DNA from: Burkholderiales bacterium
GTDB lineage: Bacteria > Pseudomonadota > Gammaproteobacteria > Burkholderiales > Burkholderiaceae_C
Assembly: GCA_029268225.1 (NCBI GenBank)
Contig: JAJUGJ010000018.1
Location: forward strand, 1 to 60,963
Length of the DNA stretch: 60,963 nucleotides
Direction: 5' to 3'
Shown here: positions 50,260-60,136 of the stretch, in pieces
Layout of the letters: each line of letters begins with the position of its first letter
Position numbering within the stretch: the stretch's first letter is position 1
Program-made: the position numbers and the translations under genes
The notes under the pieces: model-generated
The model's database searches: none
Seen by the model: only the letters and a program-made list of their open reading frames with translations
Told to the model about the DNA's origin: nothing

Positions 50260-50922
50260 ATGTCAGCCGCACACGCCACCCGCATCCTGGCCATTCGCCA
50301 CGGTGAAACCGCCTGGAACACCGAAAGCCGCATCCAGGGCCACACCGACATCCCTTTGAACGACACCGGCCTGTGGCAGGCTGCCCGTGTGGCGCAGGCC
50401 TTGCATGGCGAGCCCTTGCACGCGGTTTACAGCAGCGACCTGCTACGCGCCCGCGCCACGGCCGAGGCCATCGCCCAGGCGCAGCAACTGACCTTGCGTC
50501 TCGAGACCGGTTTGCGTGAGCGGCATTTCGGCCATCTGGAGGGCTTGACGCGCGACGAGATCGCGCAACGCTGGCCCGAGCAGACCCGTCGCTGGTTGGC
50601 GCGTGATCCGGCCTTCGGTCCGGACGGCGGCGAAACCCTGCAGGCCTTCTACGACCGTTGCGTGGGGACCCTGGCCCACCTGGCCCGACGCCACCCGGGT
50701 GAGTGCATTGCCGTGGTGGCCCATGGGGGCGTGCTCGATTGTTTCTACCGTGCGGCCAACCGCATTGCGCTGGACGCACCGCGTGCCTGGAAGGTGGGCA
50801 ACGCCACCATCAACCGCCTGCTGTACAGCGCGGAGGGCTTCATGCTCGTGGGCTGGGCCGATGACCAGCACCTGGGCACGTCGCTCGACGAGAGCAGTGA
50901 CGGGGCCGTGCGCGCGGCCTGA
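50260..50922 (+). CDS. Histidine phosphatase family protein (phosphoglycerate mutase-like)
   Basis: A 220-residue cytoplasmic enzyme of the histidine phosphatase superfamily. The catalytic RHGE (13-16) with His14, LNDTGLWQA, YSSDLLRARATAEAIA, LRERHFGHLEGL and VVAHGGVLDCF carry the four core residues. The motif pattern resembles GpmB/CobC-like phosphatases more than glycolytic mutase; the substrate is not predictable. The ATG at 50260 gives MSAAHATRILAIRHGE; an upstream ATG at 50242 adds six residues without conservation. Convergent with the TetR gene. Confidence 0.88.
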   Translation: MSAAHATRILAIRHGETAWNTESRIQGHTDIPLNDTGLWQAARVAQALHGEPLHAVYSSDLLRARATAEAIAQAQQLTLRLETGLRERHFGHLEGLTRDEIAQRWPEQTRRWLARDPAFGPDGGETLQAFYDRCVGTLAHLARRHPGECIAVVAHGGVLDCFYRAANRIALDAPRAWKVGNATINRLLYSAEGFMLVGWADDQHLGTSLDESSDGAVRAA

Positions 50923-50931
50923 TCCAGCGTG

Positions 50932-50946
50932 TGACGCGGCGCGTCA
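50932..50946. terminator. Palindrome between convergent stops
   Basis: TGACGCG-G-CGCGTCA, a perfect 15-bp palindrome (stem of 6 with a GGC loop) between the phosphatase stop and the tetR stop, overlapping the latter. It may act as a bidirectional stop for transcription, but there is no T-tract on either side. Confidence 0.35.
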
Positions 50947-51576
50947 GTCTGTCGCTGGCGCCACGGGCAACTGCTTGAGGCCGCCCATGAACAGGTCCAG
51001 GCTTTGCTCGCCGCAGGTCACAAGGTCAAAGGCGTCGGGGTTGAGCATCCAGTGGTTGATCAGGCCGTTGAGCATGGCCTGGTAGCTCATGGCAATCACC
51101 TGGGGGTCGAGATGCGCCGAGACATGGCCCAACGCCTGGGCGCGCTCCACGGCTGTCCGCACGCACTGCTGGCAGGTCTGATGGATTTCCAGATGCCGTT
51201 CCCGCACGCCCATCAGGTCGTCCACATATTCCACCTTCTGGGTGGCGATGCCGAACACCCGCCGAGTGCGCGGGTCGTGGGCGATGCGTGTCAGTGCATC
51301 CATGGCCGTGCGCTTGAGTTCGGTCAGCGGGGGCAAAGGGGTGTCCACCAGGGTCTGGGCGGCCTCTTCCATGGGGGAGGCGGTCCGTGCCATCATGGCG
51401 TTGAACAGTTCCGCCTTGTCCTTGAAATGCCAGTACACCGCCCCCCGGGTCAGACCGGCAGCTTTGGCAATCTCCTGCAAGGACGTGCGTGACACCCCGC
51501 GTTGCGCGAACACCAACTCCGCGGCGTCCAGCAGGGCCTCGCGGGTGTGTTGTGCATCTTCTTTGGTTCGGCGCAT
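50944..51576 (-). CDS. TetR-family efflux repressor (AcrR/TtgR type)
   Basis: A 210-residue repressor. The N-terminal helix-turn-helix (about 9-55: RRTKEDAQHTREALLDAAELVF, TSLQEIAKAAGLTRGAVYWHFKDKAELF) is nearly the AcrR/TtgR/MexZ consensus; the C-terminal helical domain binds drugs in this family. The ATG at 51576 gives MRRTKEDAQ, matching the family start; the in-frame extension to 51702 would be translated from the operator. It is divergent from the RND efflux operon, with a palindromic operator between, so autorepression and control of the pump are likely. Confidence 0.93.
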   Translation of the reverse strand: MRRTKEDAQHTREALLDAAELVFAQRGVSRTSLQEIAKAAGLTRGAVYWHFKDKAELFNAMMARTASPMEEAAQTLVDTPLPPLTELKRTAMDALTRIAHDPRTRRVFGIATQKVEYVDDLMGVRERHLEIHQTCQQCVRTAVERAQALGHVSAHLDPQVIAMSYQAMLNGLINHWMLNPDAFDLVTCGEQSLDLFMGGLKQLPVAPATD

Positions 51577-51610
51577 GGCGATGACATAAAACCAGTGAAC
51601 AGTACAGGGG

Positions 51611-51640
51611 ATTATCGTCCATTCGGACACATACATACAA
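51611..51640 (-). promoter_or_regulatory. Probable promoter of the tetR-type repressor
   Basis: On the minus strand TTGTAT (51640-51635), 18 nt, GATAAT (51616-51611). The -35 box lies inside the left arm of the operator, as expected for autorepression. Confidence 0.5.
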
Positions 51641-51652
51641 GAATGTATGTAT
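51631..51652. promoter_or_regulatory. AcrR/TtgR-like operator
   Basis: Perfect inverted repeat ATACATACA (51631-51639), 4 nt, TGTATGTAT (51644-51652). It resembles the E. coli acrAB operator recognised by AcrR (ACATACATT arms) and the TtgR site. It sits in the 124-nt gap between repressor and efflux genes and overlaps possible promoter boxes for both directions, including TTCGGA (51622-51627), 18 nt, TATGTA (51646-51651) for the plus strand. Confidence 0.88.
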
Positions 51653-51700
51653 ATTTCAGTCTTGTATTGTCGACCCGACTTGTGTTCCACGAGGTGCCCC

Positions 51701-52978
51701 ATGGCCAGTCAAGATGTGACCGCGTTTTCTCCCCTGCAACCCACTGCTGCGATGCGCCGACGTCGTGGGCGGTCGATGGGGGGGCTGGCGCTGGGCGCCG
51801 TGACGCTGGCCTTGTTGGCGGGCTGTGGTGACAAGCAGGCTGCTGCACCCGGCGGCGCGCCAGCCGGCGGCATGCCGCCCGCCCAGGTGGGGGTGATCAC
51901 GGTGCAGCCGCAAAGCGTGCCGGTGATGAGCGAGTTGCCGGGTCGCCTGGAGGCGGTGCGCCCCGCGCAGGTCCGCGCCCGCGTGCCCGGCATCCTGCAA
52001 AAGCGCCTGTTCACCGAAGGCGCCGATGTGAAGGCTGGCCAGCCCCTGTTCCAGATCGACCCGGCCACCTACCAGGCCGCGCTCGACAGCGCCCAGGCCA
52101 CCCAGGCCAAGGCCGAAGCCAATCTGGCCCAGGCCAGTGCCCTGCTCAAGCGCTATGAGCCGCTGCAGGCCGCCAAGGCCATCAGCCCGCAAGAATTCCT
52201 GAACGCCCAGGTGGCGCAGCGCCAGGCCCAGGCCGATGTGGCCGCCGCCAAGGCCGCCGTGCAGACGGCCCGCATCAACCTCGGCTATGCCGCCGTGACG
52301 GCGCCCATCTCGGGCCGTATCGGCCGGGCCATGGTCACCGAGGGGGCCTTGGTGGGGCAGGGCGAGGCCACCCAGTTGGCCTTGATCCAGCAGGTCAACC
52401 CGCTCTACGTCAACTTCACGCAACCGGCCACCGAGGTGCTCAAGTTGCGCGAGGCGCTGAAGGCCGGCTCGCTCAAGCGCGCCGGGGCTGATGCCGCCGA
52501 GATTCGCATCGTGCTGGACGATGGTCGCGAATATCCCCTGCCTGGCAAGCTGCTGTTCTCGGACCTGAGTGTGGACGCCACCTCGGGTCAGGTGGCGCTG
52601 CGTGCGGAGTTGCCCAACCCCGAAGGCCTCTTGCTGCCCGGCATGTATGTGCGTGTGCGTCTGGCTCAGGCCGAGGTGGAGGGGGGCATCCTGCTGCCGC
52701 AGCAGGCGGTCACGCGTGGGCCTCAGGCCGACACCGTCATGGTGGTCGATGACAAGGGCATGGTCTCGCCCCGTCCGGTCAAGCTGGGCGGCGCCAAGGG
52801 CACGAACTGGGTCGTGCTGGGCGGCCTCAAGACTGGCGAGCAGGTCATGGTCGATGGCTTTCAGAAAATGATGAACCCCAAGGCACCCGTCAAGGCCGTG
52901 CCCTGGCAGCAGCCAAGCGCGCAAGCCGGCATGGGGGCAGCACCCGCCTCGGCCGCATCGGCTGCCGCATCGAAGTAA
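51701..52978 (+). CDS. RND efflux periplasmic adaptor (MexA/AcrA/TtgA type)
   Basis: A 425-residue lipoprotein that bridges the RND pump and the outer-membrane channel. The signal region ends LLAGC with lipid-accepting Cys42. It shows the adaptor order: beta-barrel start (VGVITVQPQSVPVMSELPGRLEAVRPAQVRARV), lipoyl half GILQKRLFTEGADVKAGQPLFQID, helical hairpin with Ala/Gln heptads (about 120-195), second lipoyl half LGYAAVTAPISGRIGRAM, and membrane-proximal domain with VLDDGREYPLPGKLLFSDLSVD. The ATG at 51701 follows GAGGTG; an ATG at 51647 inside the operator is rejected. 12 nt precede the pump gene. Confidence 0.94.
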   Translation: MASQDVTAFSPLQPTAAMRRRRGRSMGGLALGAVTLALLAGCGDKQAAAPGGAPAGGMPPAQVGVITVQPQSVPVMSELPGRLEAVRPAQVRARVPGILQKRLFTEGADVKAGQPLFQIDPATYQAALDSAQATQAKAEANLAQASALLKRYEPLQAAKAISPQEFLNAQVAQRQAQADVAAAKAAVQTARINLGYAAVTAPISGRIGRAMVTEGALVGQGEATQLALIQQVNPLYVNFTQPATEVLKLREALKAGSLKRAGADAAEIRIVLDDGREYPLPGKLLFSDLSVDATSGQVALRAELPNPEGLLLPGMYVRVRLAQAEVEGGILLPQQAVTRGPQADTVMVVDDKGMVSPRPVKLGGAKGTNWVVLGGLKTGEQVMVDGFQKMMNPKAPVKAVPWQQPSAQAGMGAAPASAASAAASK

Positions 52979-52990
52979 GGGAGCGCGCGC

Positions 52991-55900
52991 ATGTCACGTT
53001 TCTTCATTGATCGGCCCATCTTTGCGTGGGTGATCGCCCTCTTCATCCTGGTGTTCGGCGCGGTGGCGGTGACGCAACTGCCCGTGGCCCAGTACCCGAC
53101 CGTGGCGCCGCCCTCGGTCGTCATCAGTGCGGTCTATCCTGGTGCCTCGGCCAAGACGCTAGACGAGGCCGTGGTCAACGTCATCGAGCAGGAGCTCAAT
53201 GGCGCGCCGGGTCTGGCCTACATGGAGTCGGTCAGCCAGGCCAACGGCACCGCGGCCATCACGGTCACCTTTGAGTCCGGCACCAACATCGACCTGGCTC
53301 AGGTGGAGGTGCAAAACCGCCTCTCGCGCGCCACGCCGCGCCTGCCCAGTGCGGTGACGCAGCAGGGCGTGAAGGTCGAAAAGACCCGCAGCAACATCCT
53401 GATGTTCGTGATGCTGTCGTCCAGCAACCCGGCCTACGACCCGGTGGCGCTGGGCGACTACGCCTCGCGCAACATCGTGCCCGAAATGCAGCGCGTGCCC
53501 GGCGTCGGGCAGGTCACCATGTTCGGCACCGAGCGTGCCATGCGCATCTGGGTCGACCCGGCCAAGCTGGTGTCCTACGGTCTGAGTGTGGCCGAGGTCA
53601 ATGCGGCCATCCGTGCGCAGAACGCCCTGGTGCCCGCCGGGGGCCTGGGTGAGTTGCCCAACTTGAGTGAGCAGACCGTGTCGGCCACCGTGGTGGTGGC
53701 CGGTCAACTCACCAACGTGGAGCAGTTCGGCAACATCGTGCTGCGCGCCAAGGCCGACGGTTCAACCGTGCGTCTGAAAGACGTCGCACGGGTGGAGTTG
53801 GGTGCGCAAACGTACAGCGCCTATGCGCGCCTCAACGGTAAGCCTGCGCTGGGCATGGCCATCCAGCTCTCGCCCACGGGCAATGCGCTGGCCACCGCCA
53901 AGGCGGCCAAGGCGCGTCTGGAAGAGTTGCGCAAGTACTTCCCGTCGGGCGTGGACTACTCCGTGCCCTACGACACCTCGGGTTTCATCGAGTTGTCCAT
54001 CACCCAGGTCGTGCAGACCCTGGTGGAAGCCGTGATCCTGGTGTTCCTGGTGATGTTCCTGTTCTTGCAGAACTGGCGCTACACCCTGATCCCGACCTTG
54101 GTCGTGCCGGTGGCCCTGCTGGGCACCTTCGGGGTGATGTCGGTGTTCGGCTTCTCCATCAACGTGCTGACCATGTTCGGCATGGTGCTGGCCATTGGTA
54201 TCCTGGTGGACGACGCCATCGTGGTGGTCGAGAACGTCGAGCGCATCATGGTCGAAGAGGGGCTCTCGCCGCTGGCGGCCACCCGCAAGGCCATGGGCCA
54301 GATCAGTGGCGCCATCGTCGGCATCACCGTGGTGCTGGTGTCGGTGTTCATCCCGATGGCCTTCTTCTCCGGCTCGGTGGGCAACATCTACAAGCAGTTC
54401 TCGCTGTCGATGGTCGCCTCCATCCTGTTCTCGGCCTTCCTGGCCCTGACGCTGACCCCGGCCCTGTGTGCCACGCTGCTCAAGCCGGCCGCCGAGGATC
54501 ACCATGAGAAGAAGGGCTTCTTCGGCTGGTTCAACCGCGCCTTCAGCTCGACCACGCATGGCTACGAAAGCTGGGCGGCCCGCCTGGTTCAGCGTGGCGG
54601 CCGCACCTTGATCATCTACGCCATCATCGTGGGGGCCGTGGGCTGGATGTACGTTCGCATGCCCACCTCCTTCCTGCCTGATGAGGACCAGGGCAGCCTG
54701 ATCACCCTGGTGCAGTTGCCTGCCGGGGCCACGGCGCAGCGCACCGAGACCGTGATGAAGCAGGTGGAAGACTTCTACCTCAAGCAGTCCGAGGTCAAGT
54801 CGGTGGTGGGCGTGGTGGGCTTCAGCTTCTCGGGCTCCGGCCAGAACGCCGGCCTGGCTTTCGTGTCGCTGAAAGATCACCAGGAGCGCAAGGGCGACGC
54901 ACACACGGCCCAGGCCCTGGCCAAGCGTGCCTTTGGGGCCTTGATGGGGGTGCGTGACGCCTTCATCTACCCGCTGGTGCCGCCGCCGATCATGGAGTTG
55001 GGCAACGCCACCGGCTTTGCCGTGCGTGTGCAAGACCGCGCCTCGCTGGGGCATGAAACCCTGCTGGCCGCCCGCAACCAGTTGCTGGGCATGGCGATGC
55101 AAAGCCCCATCCTGACGGGCCTGCGCCCCGAAGGTCTGGAAGACGCGCCTCAGTTGCAGATCGACATCGACCGAGACAAGGCCAATGCCCTGGGCGTGGA
55201 CTTTGGCTCGATCAGCGCTTCGCTGTCGTCCTCGCTGGGTTCGGCCTACATCAACGACTTCCCGAATGCCGGTCGCATGCAGCGCGTCATCGTTCAGGCC
55301 GACGCCAAGGACCGCATGCAGGCCGAAGACCTGCTGCGCATCAACGTGGTCAACAGCAGCGGCCAGAGTGTGCCCCTGTCGGCCTTTGCCACAACCCGCT
55401 GGGTGAGTGGACAGATGCAGGCCGTGCGCTACAACGGCTATCCGTCGATGCGCATCTCGGGCGCGGCGGCGCCGGGCTACAGCTCGGGCGACGCCATGGC
55501 CGAACTGCAGCGCCTGGCCGATCAGTTGCCAGCGGGCATCGGCATTGAGTGGACGGGCCTGTCGCGTGAAGAGCGCCTGTCGGGCTCGCAAGCCACCATC
55601 TTGCTGGTGTTCTCGCTGCTGGCGGTGTTCTTGTGTCTGGCGGCTTTGTACGAAAGCTGGTCCATTCCGGTGGCCGTGCTGCTGGTCGTGCCGCTGGGCA
55701 TCCTGGGCTCGCTGCTGGGCGCTAACCTGCGTGACATGCCCAACGACGTTTACTTCAAGGTCGGCCTGATCACCATCATCGGCCTGTCCGCGAAGAACGC
55801 CATCCTGATCATCGAGTTCGCCAAGGAGCTGCAGGAAAAGGGCATGAGCCTGATCGACGCCACGTTGCGCGCCTGCCACCTGCGCTTCCGCCCGATCATC

Positions 55901-56125
55901 ATGACCTCGCTGGCTTTCATCCTGGGCGTGCTGCCCCTGGTGCTGGCCTCTGGCCCCGGCTCGGCCAGCCAGCGTGCCATCGGTACCGGCGTGATGGGTG
56001 GCATGATCGCCGCCACCGTCCTCGCCGTGTTCTTTGTGCCCGTGTTCTTCGTGGTGGTGCGGCGTTTCTTCCCAGGTAAGCCCGCCGCTGCCCCTGCTTC
56101 CGATGTGGAGACCGCTCATGAATAA
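52991..56125 (+). CDS. RND multidrug efflux pump (HAE1; AcrB/MexB type)
   Basis: A 1044-residue proton-driven inner-membrane transporter, typical in length. It starts MSRFFIDRPIFAWV, with twelve expected membrane helices and two large periplasmic domains. The proton relay pair is in GILVDDAIVVVENVER of helix 4 (about residues 405-420), and a Lys in SAKNAILIIEFAKEL lies in helix 10. VPGVGQVTMFG, DASRGN-type inner loops and GFSFSGSGQNAGLAFV are HAE1-like. It overlaps the channel gene by 8 nt. Clean AcrB-type; the substrate profile cannot be read from the sequence. Confidence 0.96.
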   Translation: MSRFFIDRPIFAWVIALFILVFGAVAVTQLPVAQYPTVAPPSVVISAVYPGASAKTLDEAVVNVIEQELNGAPGLAYMESVSQANGTAAITVTFESGTNIDLAQVEVQNRLSRATPRLPSAVTQQGVKVEKTRSNILMFVMLSSSNPAYDPVALGDYASRNIVPEMQRVPGVGQVTMFGTERAMRIWVDPAKLVSYGLSVAEVNAAIRAQNALVPAGGLGELPNLSEQTVSATVVVAGQLTNVEQFGNIVLRAKADGSTVRLKDVARVELGAQTYSAYARLNGKPALGMAIQLSPTGNALATAKAAKARLEELRKYFPSGVDYSVPYDTSGFIELSITQVVQTLVEAVILVFLVMFLFLQNWRYTLIPTLVVPVALLGTFGVMSVFGFSINVLTMFGMVLAIGILVDDAIVVVENVERIMVEEGLSPLAATRKAMGQISGAIVGITVVLVSVFIPMAFFSGSVGNIYKQFSLSMVASILFSAFLALTLTPALCATLLKPAAEDHHEKKGFFGWFNRAFSSTTHGYESWAARLVQRGGRTLIIYAIIVGAVGWMYVRMPTSFLPDEDQGSLITLVQLPAGATAQRTETVMKQVEDFYLKQSEVKSVVGVVGFSFSGSGQNAGLAFVSLKDHQERKGDAHTAQALAKRAFGALMGVRDAFIYPLVPPPIMELGNATGFAVRVQDRASLGHETLLAARNQLLGMAMQSPILTGLRPEGLEDAPQLQIDIDRDKANALGVDFGSISASLSSSLGSAYINDFPNAGRMQRVIVQADAKDRMQAEDLLRINVVNSSGQSVPLSAFATTRWVSGQMQAVRYNGYPSMRISGAAAPGYSSGDAMAELQRLADQLPAGIGIEWTGLSREERLSGSQATILLVFSLLAVFLCLAALYESWSIPVAVLLVVPLGILGSLLGANLRDMPNDVYFKVGLITIIGLSAKNAILIIEFAKELQEKGMSLIDATLRACHLRFRPIIMTSLAFILGVLPLVLASGPGSASQRAIGTGVMGGMIAATVLAVFFVPVFFVVVRRFFPGKPAAAPASDVETAHE

Positions 56126-57647
56126 GACCACCCGCCTGCTGCGCCCCGCCATCGCCATGGCGGCGCTGCTGAGCCTGGCTGCTTGCTCGCTCACGCCCGA
56201 CTACCAGCGCCCGGCGCTGGTGGTGCCCGATCAGTTGCCGGTGCCCTCGGCGGCCGCCACGGCGTCGGCGCCTGCGTCCAAGGTGTCCGAACTGCCCTGG
56301 GCCACCTACTTCCCCGACGCCCGCCTGCAAGGCCTGATCCGCCAGGCTTTGGATCAGAACCGTGACCTGCGCGTGGCCGTGCTCAACATCGAGCAGCTGC
56401 GGGCGGCCTACCAGATCCAGAACGCCGACCGTTTCCCGACCCTCAATGGCGTCGTCAGCGGCAGCCGTGGACCGTCGAACACCCCGCCCAATGACCTGAC
56501 CACCACCGTCACGGGTGGGGTGACGGTCTCCGCCTTCGAGCTCGACTTGTTCGGTCGTGTCAAGGCGCTCAGCGAGGCGGCAGCCGCCCAGGTGCTGGCC
56601 TCGGAAGAGGCGCGCAAGGCCGCCCACATCAGCCTGGTGGCCGCCGTGGCCAACAGCTACTACGCCCTGTGGGCCGACCGCTGGCAGCTTGCCTTGGCCG
56701 AGCAGACCCTGAAAACGCGGGAAGAGTCCTACAAGCTGCTCAAGCTCAAGTTCGACCACGGCGTGCTCAACGAGCTCGACCTGCGCTCCTCGCAGTCTCT
56801 GGTCGAGGCGGCGCGCGTGACCCGTGCCCAGGCGCAGCGCCAGTGGGCCCAGGACCTCAACGCCTTGAACCTGCTGCTGGGCTCGACCGCACCAGCCGAT
56901 CTGCTGCCGCCCGTGCCGCAGATTGATGCCCAGGCCGTGGGCCGCAGCGCCGACACCCAGGCCGCCAGCCAGGCCGTGCTCGCCACCCTGTGGCCGGGTC
57001 TGAGCGAACTGCCTGTTGGCCTGTCGTCCGAGGTACTGCTGCAGCGCCCGGACATTGCGCAGGCCGAGCAACAGCTCATCGCCGCCAACGCCAACATCGG
57101 CGCGGCCCGTGCGGCACGCTTCCCGCGCATCAGTCTGACGGCCAGCGCCGGCGTGGTCAGCGACTCGCTCTCGGGCCTGTTCGACGACGGCCGCAACGCC
57201 TGGAGTTTTGCTCCCTCCCTGAGCGTGCCAATCTTTGACGCTGGCCGCGCCAAGGCCGGTGTGGCCGTGGCCGAGGTCAAGCGCGACATTGCCGTGGCCC
57301 AGTACGACAAGGCCGTGCAAACTGCCTTCAAGGAAGTCGCCGATGCCCTGGTGGCCCGCCGCAGCTACGCCGAACAGGCCGAAGCGCAGCTGGCCCTGGC
57401 CCAGGCCGAAGCGGCGCGCCTACGTCTGTCCACGCTGCGCTACGACACCGGTGTCGCCAGCCAACTCGACTTGCTCGATGCCCAGCGTGCCCTGTTCAAC
57501 ACCCAGCAGGCACTGATCGCGGCCCAGCTGGCGCGTCAGCAGGCCCACATTGGCGTCTACAAGGCCTTGGGTGGAGGCTGGGTGGCGCAGCAGCCAGGTG
57601 TGACGTCCGGTGCGACCACCGCGGCCGCTCAGCCCGTCACGCCATAA
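56118..57647 (+). CDS. Outer-membrane efflux channel lipoprotein (OprM/TtgC type)
   Basis: A 509-residue TolC-superfamily lipoprotein. The signal ends LAAC with lipid Cys23, followed by SLTPDYQRP, a NodT/OprM hallmark. Two OEP repeats follow: [37 protein letters not shown] start and [35 protein letters not shown] in the second half. The ATG at 56118 lies 8 nt inside the pump gene; the frame is open further upstream only as a shadow. It completes the tripartite pump. The operon probably ends here; ubiA starts 8 nt later and could be read through. Confidence 0.94.
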   Translation: MNKTTRLLRPAIAMAALLSLAACSLTPDYQRPALVVPDQLPVPSAAATASAPASKVSELPWATYFPDARLQGLIRQALDQNRDLRVAVLNIEQLRAAYQIQNADRFPTLNGVVSGSRGPSNTPPNDLTTTVTGGVTVSAFELDLFGRVKALSEAAAAQVLASEEARKAAHISLVAAVANSYYALWADRWQLALAEQTLKTREESYKLLKLKFDHGVLNELDLRSSQSLVEAARVTRAQAQRQWAQDLNALNLLLGSTAPADLLPPVPQIDAQAVGRSADTQAASQAVLATLWPGLSELPVGLSSEVLLQRPDIAQAEQQLIAANANIGAARAARFPRISLTASAGVVSDSLSGLFDDGRNAWSFAPSLSVPIFDAGRAKAGVAVAEVKRDIAVAQYDKAVQTAFKEVADALVARRSYAEQAEAQLALAQAEAARLRLSTLRYDTGVASQLDLLDAQRALFNTQQALIAAQLARQQAHIGVYKALGGGWVAQQPGVTSGATTAAAQPVTP

Positions 57648-57654
57648 TTCCGGT

Positions 57655-58539
57655 GTGAACACCGCCGCCACCCTGACCCTGCGCGACCGCTGGTCGCTCT
57701 ACCTTGACCTGATCCGCTGGGACCGCCCTCAGGGCTGGCTGCTCTTGCTGTGGCCCACCCTGATGGCCTTGTGGATCGCCGCGCAAGGCTTTCCGGGCTG
57801 GCACCTGCTGGCGGTCTTCACGGCCGGCACCATCCTGATGCGCAGCGCTGGCTGCGCCGTCAACGACTTCGCCGACAAGGACTTTGACCGCCACGTCGAG
57901 CGCACCGCCCAGCGCCCGCTCACCAGCGGCCGCATCTCCGTCAAGGAGGTCGTTCTCATCGGTGTGGTGCTGGCACTGATCTCGTTCGCGCTGGTGCTTA
58001 CCACCAACGCTTACACGGTGGCGCTGTCCTTCGGGGCGCTGGCCGTCACCATCGTCTATCCCTTCACCAAGCGCTTCTTCGCGATGCCGCAGGCGGTGCT
58101 CGGCGTGGCCTACGCCTTCGGCATCCCGATGGCCTTCACGGCCGTGCGCAACGAAGTGCCGCCGGTGATGTGGTGGCTGCTGGCTGGCAAGCTGGCCTGG
58201 GTCATCGCCTACGACACCGAGTACGCCATGGTCGACCGCAACGACGACCTCAAAATCGGCATCCGCACCTCGGCCATCACGCTGGGCCGCTTCGATGTGG
58301 CCGGGGTCATGACCCTGTACGCGCTCTGCATCGCCTGCTGGTGGCAGGCGGGGCAGCTGGCGGGCCTGGGCTGGGTCTACGACCTGTCCCTGGTGGTGGC
58401 TGCGGCTCAGGCGCTGTACCACTTCACGCTCATCAAAGGCCGTGAACGTCTGGCCTGTTTCAAGGCCTTCCGCCTCATCCACTGGCTGGGTTTCAGCGTG
58501 TGGGTGGGCGTGGCCGCCGATCTGGCGTTGCGCGGCTGA
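57655..58539 (+). CDS. ubiA: 4-hydroxybenzoate polyprenyltransferase UbiA
   Basis: Integral membrane enzyme that prenylates 4-hydroxybenzoate in ubiquinone synthesis. A 294-residue protein with about eight to nine helices and both Asp-rich motifs: [20 protein letters not shown] and [22 protein letters not shown]. The GTG at 57655 gives [13 protein letters not shown]; an earlier ATG at 57610 lies inside the channel gene. The start has no strong ribosome site, so confidence in the exact start is moderate. Convergent with proC, 3 nt between stops. Confidence 0.95.
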   Translation: MNTAATLTLRDRWSLYLDLIRWDRPQGWLLLLWPTLMALWIAAQGFPGWHLLAVFTAGTILMRSAGCAVNDFADKDFDRHVERTAQRPLTSGRISVKEVVLIGVVLALISFALVLTTNAYTVALSFGALAVTIVYPFTKRFFAMPQAVLGVAYAFGIPMAFTAVRNEVPPVMWWLLAGKLAWVIAYDTEYAMVDRNDDLKIGIRTSAITLGRFDVAGVMTLYALCIACWWQAGQLAGLGWVYDLSLVVAAAQALYHFTLIKGRERLACFKAFRLIHWLGFSVWVGVAADLALRG

Positions 58540-58542
58540 GGG

Positions 58543-59361
58543 TCAACGCCCGAACTCGTCGCCCAATTCGGCTGCACGCTGTTGCGCCGCCCGCATCGCG
58601 GCCACGAACGCGTCTTTCACGCCAGCCGACTCCAGATGGGTCAGCGCCGCATACGTGGTGCCGCCCTTGGAGGTCACGCGCTCACGCAACACCGCCGGGC
58701 TCACGTCCGACTGCTGTGCCAAGGCGGTCGAGCCCGCAAACGTGGCCTGGGCCAGCAAGCGACCTTGCTCGGCGCTCAGACCCATGTCCTGCGCGGCCTG
58801 CATCATGGCCTCGATGAAATAGAACACATAGGCCGGGCCCGAGCCTGACAGTGCCGTCACGGCATCCAGGTCGGCTTCTTTGTTCACCCACAGGTGCGCG
58901 CCGGTGGAGCGCACCATGTCTTCGATGGCCGCCCGTTCGTCGGCACTGACTTCGGCACGGGCGAACATGCCCGTCATGCCCTGGCCCACCAGCGCCGGTG
59001 TGTTCGGCATGGCGCGTACGATGCGCGGCGTGCCCAGCAGGCGGGCGATGTCGTCGGTGCGCAGGCCGGCCATCACGCTGTAGTGCAGGGCCTGTCCGGT
59101 CAACGGGGCATAGCTCTGCGCCGCGTCCTTGAACTGCTGCGGCTTGACGGCCCACACCACGGTGCGTGCCGTGCGCAGGGCCTCGTCCGGGCCGGCGGCC
59201 GTCTGCACGCCCAAGGTGTCGGTCAGGCGCTGACGCTGTTCGGCCACCGGATCGATGACCAGGATGCTGGCGGGGGCCGTGCCTTGGCGCAACAGGCCGC
59301 CGATGATGGCAGTGGCCATGTTGCCGCCGCCGATGAATGCGATGTCGATGGAGGTGCTCAT
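58543..59361 (-). CDS. proC: Pyrroline-5-carboxylate reductase ProC
   Basis: NAD(P)H-dependent last step of proline synthesis. A 272-residue protein with the Rossmann start IAFIGGGNMATAIIGGL, VWAVKPQ, RAMPNTPALVGQGMTG, and the signature ALSGSGPAYVFYFIEAM followed by VTSKGGTT. The ATG at 59361 is preferred because the family starts five to eight residues before the IAFIGGGNM strand; the 22 residues upstream are not conserved. It follows yggS by 52 nt on the same strand. Confidence 0.95.
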   Translation of the reverse strand: MSTSIDIAFIGGGNMATAIIGGLLRQGTAPASILVIDPVAEQRQRLTDTLGVQTAAGPDEALRTARTVVWAVKPQQFKDAAQSYAPLTGQALHYSVMAGLRTDDIARLLGTPRIVRAMPNTPALVGQGMTGMFARAEVSADERAAIEDMVRSTGAHLWVNKEADLDAVTALSGSGPAYVFYFIEAMMQAAQDMGLSAEQGRLLAQATFAGSTALAQQSDVSPAVLRERVTSKGGTTYAALTHLESAGVKDAFVAAMRAAQQRAAELGDEFGR

Positions 59362-59413
59362 GGCCATCATCATGCCGCAATCGCAGCCGACTCCGGCCTG
59401 GCGCCCCTCTGCG

Positions 59414-60100
59414 TCAACGCTGCCCAAACAGCGCCGTGCCCACCCGCACCATGGTCGAACCCTGCGCCACCGCGGCTTCCAGGTCGGCGCTCATGCCCAT
59501 GGACAAGACGTCCAGCGGCAAGCCCGCCGTCCGCAGTTGCTCGAACACCACGCGCACCTGAGCCAGGGCTTCCGCCTGCACGGCCGGGTCGGGCGAGGGC
59601 GCGGGCAAGGCCATCACCCCTCGCAACTGCAGGCGGGGCAGGGCGGCGACAGCCTGCGCCAGGGCCAGCGCCTCACCCGGCGCCACCCCGCTCTTGCTTT
59701 CCTCGCCACTGGTGTTCACCTGAATGCACACCTGCAAGGGCGGCAGATGCGCCGGGCGCTGCTCACTCAGGCGCTGTGCAATCTTGAGCCGGTCCACGCT
59801 CTGCACCCAGTCAAAGTGCTCTGCCACCACGCGGGTCTTGTTGCTTTGCAGCGGGCCAATCAGGTGCCAGGTGATCTGCTCACGCAGGTCGGCCAGCTCG
59901 GCAATCTTGTCGAGCGCCTCTTGCACATAGTTCTCGCCAAACCAGCGTTGGCCGGCGTGAAATGCGTCGCGCACTGTTACGGCTGGAAACGTTTTGCTCA
60001 CCGCGAGCAGCGTGACACTGTCGGCTGGACGCCCCGTTTGAGCACACGCTGCCTGAATCCGGTTTCGTACGAGTTGCAGGTTGTTCGCGATCGTCGCCAT
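59414..60100 (-). CDS. yggS: PLP-binding homeostasis protein (YggS/PLPBP)
   Basis: A 228-residue TIM-barrel protein that binds pyridoxal phosphate and helps control PLP and amino-acid balance without known catalysis. PLP Lys36 is in LLAVSKTFPA, with GENYVQEA, WHLIGPLQSNK, VNTSGEESKSG, and C-terminal LSMGMSADLEAAVAQGSTMVRVGTALFG. The N-terminus and length are ordinary. Divergent from pilT with 36 nt between starts, a common arrangement in beta- and gammaproteobacteria. Confidence 0.95.
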   Translation of the reverse strand: MATIANNLQLVRNRIQAACAQTGRPADSVTLLAVSKTFPAVTVRDAFHAGQRWFGENYVQEALDKIAELADLREQITWHLIGPLQSNKTRVVAEHFDWVQSVDRLKIAQRLSEQRPAHLPPLQVCIQVNTSGEESKSGVAPGEALALAQAVAALPRLQLRGVMALPAPSPDPAVQAEALAQVRVVFEQLRTAGLPLDVLSMGMSADLEAAVAQGSTMVRVGTALFGQR

Positions 60101-60136
60101 AATGGGTCTGTAACGAATGACAGGTCGACATCATCC

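Noticed and set aside
51577..51702. Extended N-terminus of the TetR repressor and of the adaptor through the intergenic region
   Set aside because: Both would be translated from the operator and promoters; family starts lie at 51576 and 51701.
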